From the NCBI GenBank assembly GCA_009746045.1, contig RPFO01001420.1, positions 1 to 40,849 of the forward strand: 40,849 bases of DNA, read 5' to 3'. Position 1 is the first letter of the stretch, and every line of letters starts with the position of its first letter. Both the position numbers and the translations under genes were made by a program. Below are positions 1-8,943 of the stretch, in pieces. A model generated the notes under the pieces. It saw only the letters and a program-made list of their open reading frames with translations. It was not told where the DNA came from and searched no databases. The stretch comes from Mesostigma viride. Its lineage: Eukaryota > Streptophyta > Mesostigmatophyceae > Mesostigmatales > Mesostigmataceae.

Positions 1-1207
1 ACCGCGCACGCTGGGCACTGCACTCACACGTACAACACCGCGCACGCAAGGACGGCTGCACACACACGTACATACCCGCGCACAAGGGGCGGCTGCACTT
101 ACATGTACACACACCACGCACGCAAGGGGCGGCTGCACACACATACATACACCGGCACGCAAGGACCGTCCACTCACATGTACATCCACCGCGCAACCAC
201 GGGGCGGCTGCACACACACGTACATACACACGCACGCCAAGGGGCTGCTGCACACACACTTACACACAAAACACGCTTGGGGCGACGGCACTCACATGTA
301 CATACAACCGCGCACGAAAGGGGTGGCTGCACACACGTACATCCACTGCGCACGCAAGGGCGGCTGCACACACACATACATACACCGGCACGCTTGCGGC
401 TGCACACACACGTACCTACACCGCGCACGCAAGGGGCGGCTGCACACACACGTATACACCGCGCACGCAAGGGCGAGTGCACACACACGTACAACACGCG
501 CAGCGCAAGGGGCGTGCACACACACGTACACACCACCACCAATTGCCGGCATGCACACACCCGTACATCCACCGCGCACGCAAGGGCAACTGCACACACA
601 TGTACACACACGCGCACGCTTGGGGCAGCTGCACTCACATGTACACACACCGCGCACGCTTGGGGCGGCTGCACACACACGTACACACACCGCGCACGCT
701 TGGGGCGGCTGCACACACACGTACCTACACCGCGCACGCAAGGGCGGCTGCACACACACTTACACACAAAATGCACGCTTGGGGCGACGGCACTCACATG
801 TACACACCCGCGCACGCAAGGGGCGGCTGCACACACACGTACACACACCATGCACGCAATTGCCGGCAGCACACACACGTACATCCACCGCGCACGCAAG
901 GGGCAACTGCACACACATGTACACACACCGCGCACGCTTGGGGCAGCTGCACTCACATGTACACACACCGCGCACGCTTGGGGCGGCTGCACACACACGT
1001 ACATACACCGCGCACGCAAGGGGCGGCTGCACACATACGTACTACACCGCGCACGCAAGGGCGGCTGCACACACACGTACATACACCGCGCACGCAAGGA
1101 CCGGCTCCACTCACATGTACATCCACCGCGCAACCACGGGGCGGCGACACAACACACATACACCGCGCACGCAAGGGGCTGCTGCACACACACTTACACA
1201 CAAAATG
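1..1207. repeat. 40-bp minisatellite array, left block
   Basis: Tandem copies of a roughly 40-bp GC/CA-rich unit run from the window edge to the retroelement boundary. Each unit has a CGCGCACGCAAGGGG-like core, a GGCTG or CAACTG variable part, and a CACACACRTAC tail. This block is less regular than the others: several units are 1-3 bp short (for example GCAAGGGCGG at 355-365 and 465-475), which looks like base-level decay or homopolymer miscalling. The block ends with CTTACACACAAAATG, a variant unit that is found uninterrupted at about 12190-12210. The array therefore once continued directly into 9596. It is open to the left, so its full extent is unknown. Confidence 0.97.
1203..1207. other. 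Target-site duplication (left), copia-type element
   Basis: AAATG sits immediately before the 5' LTR and again at 9596-9600 after the 3' LTR. The uninterrupted array has a single CACAAAATGCACGC here, so the duplication arose on insertion. Its length is 4 or 5 bp depending on whether the shared G is counted as LTR. Confidence 0.85.
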
Positions 1208-1860
1208 AGTTAGCATATTGGGGCACCAATGTGCTAGATGGATGCAGGTTGAGGAGACCTTTCCAACGCCGTGTCAACCGCCTAGAACAGACAAGGGACT
1301 AGAAAGTTATCAAGTCCCGAAGTACTGCCGACCGGTGGGCGAGGGCGGGGCACACTCAGGGCATAGTGGACAGGACACGTGGCAGGCCGTGCCTGCACAG
1401 GCTTAGCCTGTACTCTCACGTGACTGGGACACAGTGTACTGAGGGCTCAACGGTACTGTGGCTAGTAGAAGCCAGTAACCAGCCAGCAGGTCTGCAAGGA
1501 TGTAAGTCCTTGCAGGACTGTGGCAGGTCCTGTGCTGTCCTAGACACAGGATAGCCAGAGATTCCTGTATGCTGCCTGCAACGAGGATGCAGGCAGCGAT
1601 ACGAGGCTCTGGCAATGTAGCGTTGCCCAGCGTTGCTCATGACCGAGGAACAAGGATGGAACGAGGTTGCATATAGCTCGAGGCTCAACGAGGCAACGAG
1701 CGTCTTCACACACGAACCTTGGTCGTCACGACGAGTGGCGAGCCTATCGAGGGTCGTAGGCCTGGTGTGAGGATAAAGGTTGCTAGCCAGCAGCCTAGGG
1801 TCATTCCAGCCGGCAAGGACCAGGAGCTCACAAGCTCTGCTGACGAGTTGCTGCGCAAAT
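1208..1860 (+). repeat. 5' LTR of the copia-type element
   Basis: This 653-bp direct repeat begins AGTTAGCATATTGG and ends GCTGCGCAAAT, and matches 8944-9595 apart from one extra T near 1410. The termini are not the usual TG...CA. If the G shared before both copies belongs to the LTR, the repeat is one base longer and the target duplication is AAAT rather than AAATG. It is expected to hold the promoter and polyadenylation signals. No convincing TATA box was picked out. No classical TGG-beginning primer-binding site follows it at 1861. Confidence 0.95.
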
Positions 1861-1883
1861 CGTACTATTGCTTCCACGCTTTC

Positions 1884-2582
1884 ATGTCTGGTTCATCGTC
1901 AAGCAGCCACGGTGCTGGTGAGGCGAACGAGCAGAGAGACGCGCAAGCGTTTTTCCCCTACCGTAACCAAGCAAACGCTCCAACATTCGTGCAAGCGGCC
2001 TACGTAGCGAGGCACTTGGCAGAAGAGGGGTGGGTGGCGGTGAGTGGGGGAGGCAGCAGGCCAGCGGCGGCGGACCCGATTATACAACGGGCTCGCGTCG
2101 TGATTTCTCCAGGTGAGACGGGGCGAGTGGCGGTGGAAGAGTTGGTGCGCATTCGTGACGCGCTAGCTGAAACTGCTAATCGTGTGGAGGTCGCTTATCA
2201 GGGCGCCCATATCACGCTAGCCGGTCTCGACCTAGCCAGGGAGGCGCTTAGCCAGATTGTGGCAACAGCGCTCGGCAGCACCCGACTGTTTAACCACTGG
2301 GTGGCGACAGCAGTGCTAGGAGAGGGGGTACCAGACGCCGACATCATCCGGAACGCGCGTGCTCGGGAGACGGTAAATCCTTGGAGCACGGCGGAGGTAT
2401 TTGCCCAAACCATTGAGAATCTTGTTGCTGTCCTTTTGCAAGAGTCGAGAGGGTACGCAGACAGGTTCTATATTACCACGCAGCCTTTCGGGTGTACTCC
2501 AGGCTTGATACACCGAGGCCGGAAACCACCACTGCGTGGGGTCCGGAGGTGGAGATTGTCACGGGGTCGAGAAGACGCCTGA
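1884..2582 (+). CDS. ORF1 of the LTR element, gag-region protein of unknown fold
   Basis: An open frame of 232 codons starts at the first ATG after the 5' LTR (24 bp beyond it); the same frame is open back into the LTR. The product begins with a serine-rich stretch, then a mostly helical, alanine-rich region with alternating hydrophobic and charged residues (for example VAVEELVRIRDALAETANRV). No known domain was recognised. Its place between LTR and gag suggests the N-terminal part of Gag or an extra ORF of the element. The reading appears to slip near 2530-2580, where coding-like sequence continues in other frames. It is CpG-rich, unlike the gag/pol body downstream. It could also be captured host sequence. 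Confidence 0.5.
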   Translation: MSGSSSSSHGAGEANEQRDAQAFFPYRNQANAPTFVQAAYVARHLAEEGWVAVSGGGSRPAAADPIIQRARVVISPGETGRVAVEELVRIRDALAETANRVEVAYQGAHITLAGLDLAREALSQIVATALGSTRLFNHWVATAVLGEGVPDADIIRNARARETVNPWSTAEVFAQTIENLVAVLLQESRGYADRFYITTQPFGCTPGLIHRGRKPPLRGVRRWRLSRGREDA

Positions 2583-3340
2583 AGACGTCCATTTTGAGTG
2601 GACTGACAAGCCAGAGGGCTCCGTCAAGCGCTCAGCCCAGCAGATAAACGAGGGCGACGGCACTACCGAGACCTACGAGGAAGGCAGAGAGCTGATCTGC
2701 ATATCCCTCGTGAGGTGACTCACGAGTACGACGTTACGGCCGAGGCGAGCAGAACGAGCTTGTCGGCGGCGGTAAGCGGTGGGTACGCGATCTTGCTTGG
2801 CATCGCAACCCAGGTGAGACACAACATCCAGTCGAACGCAAGGAGACGGGCGACCTGTGACCTGCGTGCTGGGAGAGTTTAACCCAGACCTCCAGATTGT
2901 CGCAGAGGCAGCAGCAGCCACACGGTTGCTGAGGGTGTTGAGCAGCGTCCAGACCGTGAGGAGGGGCAGGCGAGTGCAAGCCAGGAGGCGGCCTCGTCTG
3001 GAGTAAGTGCGTGAGCCTGAGTGGGTTCCAGCAGCCATATCTGCGTGTGTTTCTGTGGTATTCTATAATGCTTCGTAACACGCGCGGGGCGGCAGCGGGA
3101 GCGGGGCGGGAGCGGGGGATGGCGGGGGTGAGGCAAGGGCAGACACGGGAGGCCCCGCCAACGTCGTGCCAGAGGGACAGGCAATCCCAACGGCAGAGGG
3201 CGTCAATGGCAGGAGGGCTCCAACCGGAAGAGGAAAGAGGTGGCACAAGGGGAGGAGCGTGCAGGGTGGCCAACCGACGGCGTGGTGCTGACGGGGGAGG
3301 GCCAGAATGATGCTGAACGTCAAGCACCTGGTAAGAGACC
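2583..3340 (+). pseudogene. Degenerate gag-region sequence with frame breaks
   Basis: No single long frame crosses this stretch, but coding-like pieces appear in successive frames: an acidic segment at about 2536-2716 (EKTPEDVHFEWTDKPEGS) and a Gly/Pro/Ala-rich, then basic segment at about 3090-3340 (VPEGQAIPTAEGVNG and SNRKRKEVAQG). This fits a low-complexity Gag linker interrupted by small insertions or deletions. A GGTAAGAG...TTCCTGCAG pair at about 3330-3371 resembles intron borders, but 40 bp is very short for an intron, so a frameshift is the simpler reading. Confidence 0.4.
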
Positions 3341-3628
3341 ATGTGTGCCTGCGTCTGGTGTTCCTGCAGCTATGTTCCTGCGCCATTAGCACCAGTAGGA
3401 GCTGCTGTCATTGGCAGTGACCCTCGTGCTTTGCCTGGGACTAGACCTCATATGAGTGCTGTGGCTGTGATGAATGGCCAGAAGCCTCTCAAGCCTCCTG
3501 TGGGACAGGAAGAGCTAGACAAGTGGTTGGAGGATATGGAGCTAGTTTCATGCTCTGTAGATCCCACTGTCAACCTTGTGCAGGTATTCCACACATCCAC
3601 GACTAATAGGGATTCAAGTGAGCGGTGA
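3341..3628 (+). CDS. Gag fragment, N-terminal/middle part
   Basis: This is a 95-codon frame whose product includes PPVGQEELDKWLEDMELV, resembling the start of a retrotransposon capsid domain. It stops at 3626-3628, exactly where the rest of Gag continues in another frame. The ATG at 3341 is probably not the natural start: coding-like sequence upstream (KRPCVPASGVPAA) enters from a different frame and changes near 3370. Gag thus passes through two compensating frame changes, near 3370 and 3620. Confidence 0.55.
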   Translation: MCACVWCSCSYVPAPLAPVGAAVIGSDPRALPGTRPHMSAVAVMNGQKPLKPPVGQEELDKWLEDMELVSCSVDPTVNLVQVFHTSTTNRDSSER

Positions 3629-4413
3629 GGGACAAGGCTAGGCAGGCTGTCAAGGACAAGCTGACTTGGTCTCAGTTCCTAGAGGGCCTACGTCAGGAGT
3701 TTTCTGATAAGGTACTCAACCTCACTAATCACTATAAGCTCAGCTATGATACCTTTGAGATCAAGGGCACAATAGCTGAGGAGCTGCAGCGGCTCACACG
3801 CATCAGGGAGAAGGGGGCCAAGCATGGCTTCAATCTGACTGATAGAGCAGTGGCAGATTACTTCCTGGATCGCATGGGGCTGAGTGTGGATGGGAGAAAT
3901 GCAGCTAGGATGTTTGCTGATCAGACAGATGGGACGTGGCCAGCCTTGCAAAAGGTTATTTTCAATATCCGTCCATCTGACAATGCTGCTTGCAAGGCAA
4001 TCCAGGTGACTGGTGCCCCTTCAGCCTCCGCTCATCAGGTCCATGGTGACGCCCCTGGGCAGGGTGCTCAGGGAGAAACCAGACCTAGTAGGCGTCAGAG
4101 GGCTAACAGGCGCAGGCAGAATGGTAACCAGGGTGGCAAGGGCCAGCAGCAGGGATCCAAAGGCAAGGGTCAGCAGCAGGCTGGTGGTCACCAGGGTGGT
4201 CAGCAGAACAAGGGTGGCCAAGGGCAAGGCAAGAGCCAGGGCCAGGGCACCCAGGCCAGTCAGAGCAGCCAGAACCAGGGTGGCCTGAAGAAGGCTGCTG
4301 CTGGGAAGGATGACAAATGCTTTGGATGTGGCAGGACGGGTCATTGGCGACGTGACTGCCCAGACCAGGCCAAGTCTGCTGGAGCAGGCTCTGGCCAGGT
4401 GGGTAAGCCATGA
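3622..4413 (+). CDS. Gag, C-terminal part with CCHC zinc knuckle
   Basis: The frame opens after a TGA at 3619-3621 and has no ATG near its beginning, so it is the continuation of the preceding Gag fragment after a frame change. Numbering from the GTG at 3625, it contains a capsid-like helical part (residues 1-115, with WSQFLEGLRQEF), a long Gln/Gly/Lys-rich linker (about 140-225), and a zinc knuckle CX2CX4HX4C with Cys232, Cys235, His240 and Cys245. Knuckles of this type bind the element's RNA. The frame ends with TGA at 4411-4413 and the same frame is open again to 4896, so the pol linker lies in frame with gag across one stop codon. Confidence 0.85.
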   Translation, partial: AVRDKARQAVKDKLTWSQFLEGLRQEFSDKVLNLTNHYKLSYDTFEIKGTIAEELQRLTRIREKGAKHGFNLTDRAVADYFLDRMGLSVDGRNAARMFADQTDGTWPALQKVIFNIRPSDNAACKAIQVTGAPSASAHQVHGDAPGQGAQGETRPSRRQRANRRRQNGNQGGKGQQQGSKGKGQQQAGGHQGGQQNKGGQGQGKSQGQGTQASQSSQNQGGLKKAAAGKDDKCFGCGRTGHWRRDCPDQAKSAGAGSGQVGKP

Positions 4414-4896
4414 CTTGAGATGTTGTCCCCTGTAAATAGTCAATCACCCCTAGTGGGACGAACAGTTGTACATAGTAATGGGGGTGTCCCTCTTGTGCAG
4501 CAGCAAGGGGTTGGGAATGATGAGGTGCTTCCACTCAATGATTGCAATAACGCTGCTGCAGCAGTGGAATTCCCTGTGCCTGTGGCAGGTGCAGGGTCTC
4601 CAGTTGTTGGGGTTGACTCTGGGAGTCAAGCCGCCAGACTGGAAGGACCTGCAGCTTCTGTGGGAACCGGGGCTGGCTCTGGGAGCCGAGCTACCTTGGA
4701 GGAGGTCCCTGGAGCAAGAGAACAGCAGGTGGGTCGTGCTATCCCAAGCACACAGTCTTTGTCACGTTCCTCTCTGTGCAGCCAGGCTGACAGGGGGTTG
4801 AGCTATGCTCAGGCTGGAAACACTCTACACCATATCTTTGGCACTCTAAGCAGGCAGAGATGTTTGCTTGGAAGATTGGCAAGGAGCCTTTGCTAG
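4414..4896 (+). CDS. Gag-Pol linker region and start of integrase zinc finger
   Basis: This frame continues that of gag after the TGA at 4411-4413 and stays open to 4896. The product is Ser/Gly/Val-rich and holds VVGVDSGSQA at about 4603-4632, which resembles the D-S/T-G active-site loop of an aspartic protease, but no flap or second half follows. Near its end, LHHIFG (4824-4841) matches the histidine half of the integrase HHCC finger. The cysteine half (NCVC) is in the next frame, in the ORF beginning at 4860. A single-base loss near 4840 would explain the split. The tail after about 4842 is therefore out of frame and not a natural C-terminus. Confidence 0.5.
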   Translation, partial: LEMLSPVNSQSPLVGRTVVHSNGGVPLVQQQGVGNDEVLPLNDCNNAAAAVEFPVPVAGAGSPVVGVDSGSQAARLEGPAASVGTGAGSGSRATLEEVPGAREQQVGRAIPSTQSLSRSSLCSQADRGLSYAQAGNTLHHIFGTLSRQRCLLGRLARSLC

Positions 4897-7800
4897 AGGC
4901 CTGCAGTGCAGCTGCTCAGAATTGTGTCTGTCAGGAGAATGCTGTTCGCCTCCCACAGTCCCATGCCAGAGAACCTGCTAGAGAGCGGGGGGATATCCAG
5001 GTGGACATCCAACACATCAGGGGCATGTATCTGTTGGTGGGGGTGGATAGGTTTAGCAGATATAGGTTGCTGACCATTCTTCCTGGAATGCAGGAGCATC
5101 AGCTGTTGATGGGTCTCCAGTCTTTGTTGCCAGGCTTTGGGGTGTACACCAAGGTGCAAGCTGACTTGCAGTTTGACTGCTTGATCAAGCTGGCTGACCA
5201 GCTTCCTTGTAAGTTGGTAGTGGTCCCTAGGGAATGCCATGGGCAGCAGGGAGCTGTAGAGAGATCTATACGTGAAGTAAAAACAGTGGTGCTAGCAGCT
5301 AGGAGTGTGCCTGTTGTGGCATCAGCTCTAGAGAAAGCAGCTTGGTGTAAGGGGATTGAGGAGCAGCTTAACCACAGGGTAACCTATTACTATGATGGTG
5401 TGGCAGTCTCTCCCCTGGCATTGCAGTTTGGTATGCTATCACAGGACGTGGTGGCAGCCTGCCTGAAGAAGGCAGACAGGGTGTTTTCCAGATTGAGGCG
5501 TAAGGACAAGGGTTGGAAAATGCTGAGGCCCCAGGTGGGACTGAGGGTCAGGATGTGGAAGGAACCGTCATTACCAGGCAAGCGTGGCAAGTGGCAAGAT
5601 GGGCAGGTAACCCATGTTGAGGAAGCTAACCATTCTTGTCTGGTGGCTTTGGAGAGTAATCCCAAGCACGTGTACAGGCTATCCTGGGCTCACGTCAAGG
5701 AGAGAAGGCCAACTGCAATCTGGCCTGAAGACGGCCCTGATCCTCCCTTGGAGGGAGATGAGCAGGATGAGAGCCAGGCAGCAGATGCTAACCCACCATG
5801 CTTGGATTATGGTCTGTCCTGGATGGATGAGGGTGAGCAGGAGTCTGCTGAGACGTCTGTCACAAGGCCAGAGGTGGCCAGGGCTGCACCACAGTCCAGG
5901 GGGCTGCTTATGGCGGACATCATTCGAGCTCTGCAGAACAGCAAGCGTGATCCCAAGGTATCTAAGCTCACGGGATGGGGGTCATGTGGGGCACCAGCAC
6001 TAGAAGTGGATACCAACTCACAGGTGTCCATTCTAAGGGTAGAGGATGCTGCAGGCTTGCAGTGGTCATCCCCTAGCTGCCTAGCTGTGTCTGATTTCTC
6101 TGGGAATGTGTCCATGAAGATCTTGGGAGAAGTGAGTGTGCCTATCCTGGGGGTGCCCACCACGTTCAGTGTGGTTGAAGGGTATCAGGGGCCTGCCATT
6201 CTAGGTCAGAACTTCTTGTGCTTACCAGGGGTGAGGATATCCTCTGAGGAGCTAGCATTAGAAGGGCAGGGCCGCCTTCCCTTGCAGAGATATCGCTACT
6301 CCCAGGGTCTTAGTGTGGCTGTAAGGGCTGTGAGGGGTCTAGAGGCAGAGGGTCCTGATACAAAGGAGCCCATTGCTGGGGACCTGCTGATCCTCCCTAC
6401 TACGTTTGACCCACGTGAGTTGGGTGTGCAGAGGTACCAGATCCCAGGAACGAGTCCTGTACCTTGGCGCAAGCTAGTGGAGATGATGCAAAGCCCCAAG
6501 ATGGCTAAGGCATGGACTCTTGGCTTTGTTGCTTCTGGGCATGAGTGGATAGTTGCCAACTGTGCAGAGCCTGTGGATGTCCTCCCTGAGGATCACCAGC
6601 TGCTCAGATTGATGTTTGTCCTCAAGCTCAAGGAGGTAGATGGCGTGCAGGTGCCACATGTTAGACCAGTTGTGACTGAGTACCATGGCACTGGACAGTT
6701 AGCAGATGAGGAGCTTTACACACCAGGGATGCTGCATGATACATGGAGGATTTTGTTGTGCATTTATTTGTCTTTTCTGCAGAAGGGGATACCCTATAGC
6801 TCTGTGTTGGTAGATTTCAAGAGGGCTTTTCTTAAGGGTGATCAGCAGGAAGCACAGGATACTTGGCGCACAATACCCCCTTTCTTTGTTAAGGTGCCTG
6901 CAGTGTGGAGGGCAGAGCTGAAGACGAGGTATTTGAGGATTCTCAAAGGCGTGGAAGGCCTTAGATCGAGTCCCATCATCTGGAGGAAGAGCTTGGAGAA
7001 GTACCTCAGGTCTGTCTGTGGTCTCTCAGTCTCTCCAGTTGATCCTTGTCTGTTTCAGGGTAGCTATGAGGGGCTGCCAGCGTTTGCCTCCCTGCATGGT
7101 GATGATCTGCATCTCCTGGGCCATCCCACTTGGCAAGAGTTGACTCTGGCCAGGATCCAGAAACGGTTTGAACTGGGTAAGATCCAGTACATGGTTGAGA
7201 ATGAGCCCATGGTGTTTTGTGGAATGCAGGCGACCTTGGTCCATCAGCAGGGTACATGGTCCATCCAGCTGGAGGGTGGTAAGGATTATCCTCAGCAGAT
7301 CATAGATGCCTTGCAGGAGCCCATCACCCAGGCCAGATGTGCAACAATACGAGGTATGTTGGCATGGCTGGCCAGCATTTGTGCTCCTGACCTGTTGGTA
7401 CTGAGTCGGTTGACCGATTCCCAACTGGTTGAGGTGGGTGCTGAGAGAGTGGTAGAGGCTGTTCGCATGTCTCCCCCTCTCATGCTGGGTCCTTTGGATT
7501 TGTACAGGCCTTTTGACATGATGCTCTATGTGGACAGTTCTATGGATAGTAGGAAGGTCACAGAGGTCAGGGGCCGTGCAGCAGCATTAATATCCCTGGT
7601 GCAGGAACAGTCCTCTCTGGTCTGCTGGTACAGTCGGTTGCAAAACAGGGTAACTCCCAGCAGTGACATTGCTGAGTGCAGGGCAATCTGTGAAGGGCTT
7701 CATACTGCTCTTTACTTGAGGGAGCTATTTTACCAGCTATGTCAAGTGGCTTCCTGTCGGTTGCAGATGCACACACTGGTAAGAACTGACAGCATGGGCA

Positions 7801-8006
7801 TGGTGCAGTTTGTGCACAGGCAGCTGGCCAGGAGCAGGGACCTTGATTATTTGTTGCTCAAGGAAATGTCTTGCTTAGCTAACATTGAACATGTGGCTGG
7901 CGTGGACAACCCTGCAGATGCTCTCACCAAGCTGGAGGAGAAGGCTGAGCTGCAATACCCTTTGCTTCGTGGGCTCATGGCCTCCAAGGGGGGAGGGCCA
8001 GAGTAG
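4860..8006 (+). CDS. Ty1/copia-type Pol: integrase, retropepsin-like, RT, RNase H
   Basis: An open frame of 1048 codons. Integrase: Cys22 and Cys24 end the zinc finger, and the catalytic triad appears as Asp49 (IQVDIQHI), Asp102 (ADLQF) and Glu134 (GAVERS). A basic C-terminal integrase region runs to about 290. A retropepsin-like segment follows at 380-465, with LEVDTNSQVSIL (Asp384; Gly of D-T-G replaced by Asn) and ILGQNFL at 447-453. Reverse transcriptase has Asp652 (VDFKRAFLKGD) and the metal-binding pair Asp748-Asp749 in LHGDDL, replacing the usual YVDD. RNase H has Asp892, Glu939, Asp977 and Asp1020 (NPADALTK). The ATG at 4860 is only the first in this frame; the natural protein starts upstream and enters through the frame change near 4840. 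A protease-like segment between integrase and RT is not the usual copia order. Confidence 0.9.
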   Translation: MFAWKIGKEPLLEACSAAAQNCVCQENAVRLPQSHAREPARERGDIQVDIQHIRGMYLLVGVDRFSRYRLLTILPGMQEHQLLMGLQSLLPGFGVYTKVQADLQFDCLIKLADQLPCKLVVVPRECHGQQGAVERSIREVKTVVLAARSVPVVASALEKAAWCKGIEEQLNHRVTYYYDGVAVSPLALQFGMLSQDVVAACLKKADRVFSRLRRKDKGWKMLRPQVGLRVRMWKEPSLPGKRGKWQDGQVTHVEEANHSCLVALESNPKHVYRLSWAHVKERRPTAIWPEDGPDPPLEGDEQDESQAADANPPCLDYGLSWMDEGEQESAETSVTRPEVARAAPQSRGLLMADIIRALQNSKRDPKVSKLTGWGSCGAPALEVDTNSQVSILRVEDAAGLQWSSPSCLAVSDFSGNVSMKILGEVSVPILGVPTTFSVVEGYQGPAILGQNFLCLPGVRISSEELALEGQGRLPLQRYRYSQGLSVAVRAVRGLEAEGPDTKEPIAGDLLILPTTFDPRELGVQRYQIPGTSPVPWRKLVEMMQSPKMAKAWTLGFVASGHEWIVANCAEPVDVLPEDHQLLRLMFVLKLKEVDGVQVPHVRPVVTEYHGTGQLADEELYTPGMLHDTWRILLCIYLSFLQKGIPYSSVLVDFKRAFLKGDQQEAQDTWRTIPPFFVKVPAVWRAELKTRYLRILKGVEGLRSSPIIWRKSLEKYLRSVCGLSVSPVDPCLFQGSYEGLPAFASLHGDDLHLLGHPTWQELTLARIQKRFELGKIQYMVENEPMVFCGMQATLVHQQGTWSIQLEGGKDYPQQIIDALQEPITQARCATIRGMLAWLASICAPDLLVLSRLTDSQLVEVGAERVVEAVRMSPPLMLGPLDLYRPFDMMLYVDSSMDSRKVTEVRGRAAALISLVQEQSSLVCWYSRLQNRVTPSSDIAECRAICEGLHTALYLRELFYQLCQVASCRLQMHTLVRTDSMGMVQFVHRQLARSRDLDYLLLKEMSCLANIEHVAGVDNPADALTKLEEKAELQYPLLRGLMASKGGGPE

Positions 8007-8943
8007 ACCAAACAGCCTTGCTCTAGGTGGGAGGCATCCCAGTGGGCTGGGCAGCCACGTGGTGGCTGACAGCAGGTCCTTCAGAGTTCAGACACACTCT
8101 GCTGGACAGGGGTCAGGGTGGAGTCACTCCCCTGGCTGAGAATTTCGCCTGGCTCTGTCATGGAGCTGCAGAAGAGTCTTAAGGACTTTGTAATGGGCCT
8201 TGGGTCTTCATGGAATGGACCCTGCAAGGGCAGCCCAAGTGTTGGCTCTAACAGGTTGCTGTACATTTGTATATATTCTCTGTAACCAACCTGTTGCATG
8301 CTAATAAAATCCCTGGTTGTGTGACCATGTTGGACGTGGTTGCCAGGGGCCTCACTATGGGTTATACTCCTTTATAATAAAACATAATCTTGTTATTGTC
8401 ATGTCTTGTTGTTTGTGATGCTCAGTTCCAGGAGCTGATCCAAACCTGGAGGAGATGGGGTGGGGTTCGATTCCCCAGCTGACCTCAGCCTGGCATGTAT
8501 GAATCCTGAGTTTATCCCTCAGTGAGGACATGGGCTCCCCATGTGTTGGCTAACATTTGTCAGGGCTCTCTCAGTCTTTGGAAGGATTTAAAAGATAAAG
8601 GAGGCTCCGTGGCGGGCGCCATATGAACGGGCGCCTGTGATAACTGGATGACCAGGAACTCACAATAGTACGTTCATGGACTCCTCTATCCAAACTCCTC
8701 TGACTAAGTGAAGACCTAACTTTAATCTACACCAGGTTCCCAAAGAAAGGGTTGGGATGTCATGTGGGTCAGAGGGCAACCTTTGAACCAATGAGCAGGC
8801 CTAGCTAATATTTGGAGGCACCTCAGGTTCCAAAAGAAAAGGCAGGTCTGGTCTCTGGGAGGGATCAGATGTCTGAAGGCTTGTGGGGACAGTGGCTGAT
8901 AGGTTCTCAGGCTGGTCCAAGCTCCAAAACAAGAAAGGGTTGG
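8007..8943 (+). other. Long non-coding 3' region of the LTR element
   Basis: No supported gene lies in this 937-bp stretch between the pol stop and the 3' LTR. It contains two AATAAA hexamers (8303-8308 and 8376-8381), and a hairpin-prone GGGGTTCGATTCCCC at 8463-8477 that matches a tRNA T-arm/B-box but has no tRNA around it. It also has a direct repeat of GGGCGCC near 8620, and two copies of a purine-rich AAAGGGTTGG motif. I count about ten CpG here, against 33 in the 652-bp LTR next to it. Confidence 0.7.
8926..8943 (+). promoter_or_regulatory. Candidate polypurine tract
   Basis: The purine-rich CCAAAACAAGAAAGGGTTGG ends at the 3' LTR, which is where the plus-strand DNA primer of LTR elements lies. 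It is not a pure purine run, so the call is by position. Nearly the same motif (CCAAAGAAAGGGTTGGG) occurs about 190 bp upstream at 8738-8755. Confidence 0.4.

Noticed and set aside
1719-1883. Upstream extension of ORF1 into the 5' LTR
   Set aside because: The extension lies in LTR sequence that is also present at the 3' end without ORF1. The first ATG after the LTR at 1884 is the better start.
1861-1883. Primer-binding site after the 5' LTR
   Set aside because: No TGG-starting complement of a tRNA 3' end, and no secure half-tRNA-Met match, could be recognised.
3326-3371. Possible intron with GTAAGA donor and TTCCTGCAG acceptor
   Set aside because: About 40 bp is too short for most introns, and coding-like sequence reads through it in one frame. 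A small frameshift is simpler.
4893-5240. Minus-strand open frames opposite pol (also 7026-7424, 5390-5665)
   Set aside because: They are antisense shadows of the integrase and RT coding sequence, with no domains.
8463-8477. GGGGTTCGATTCCCC resembling a tRNA T-arm/B-box
   Set aside because: No matching acceptor, D-arm or anticodon arm could be found upstream. It is only a stem-loop or a tRNA-derived scrap.
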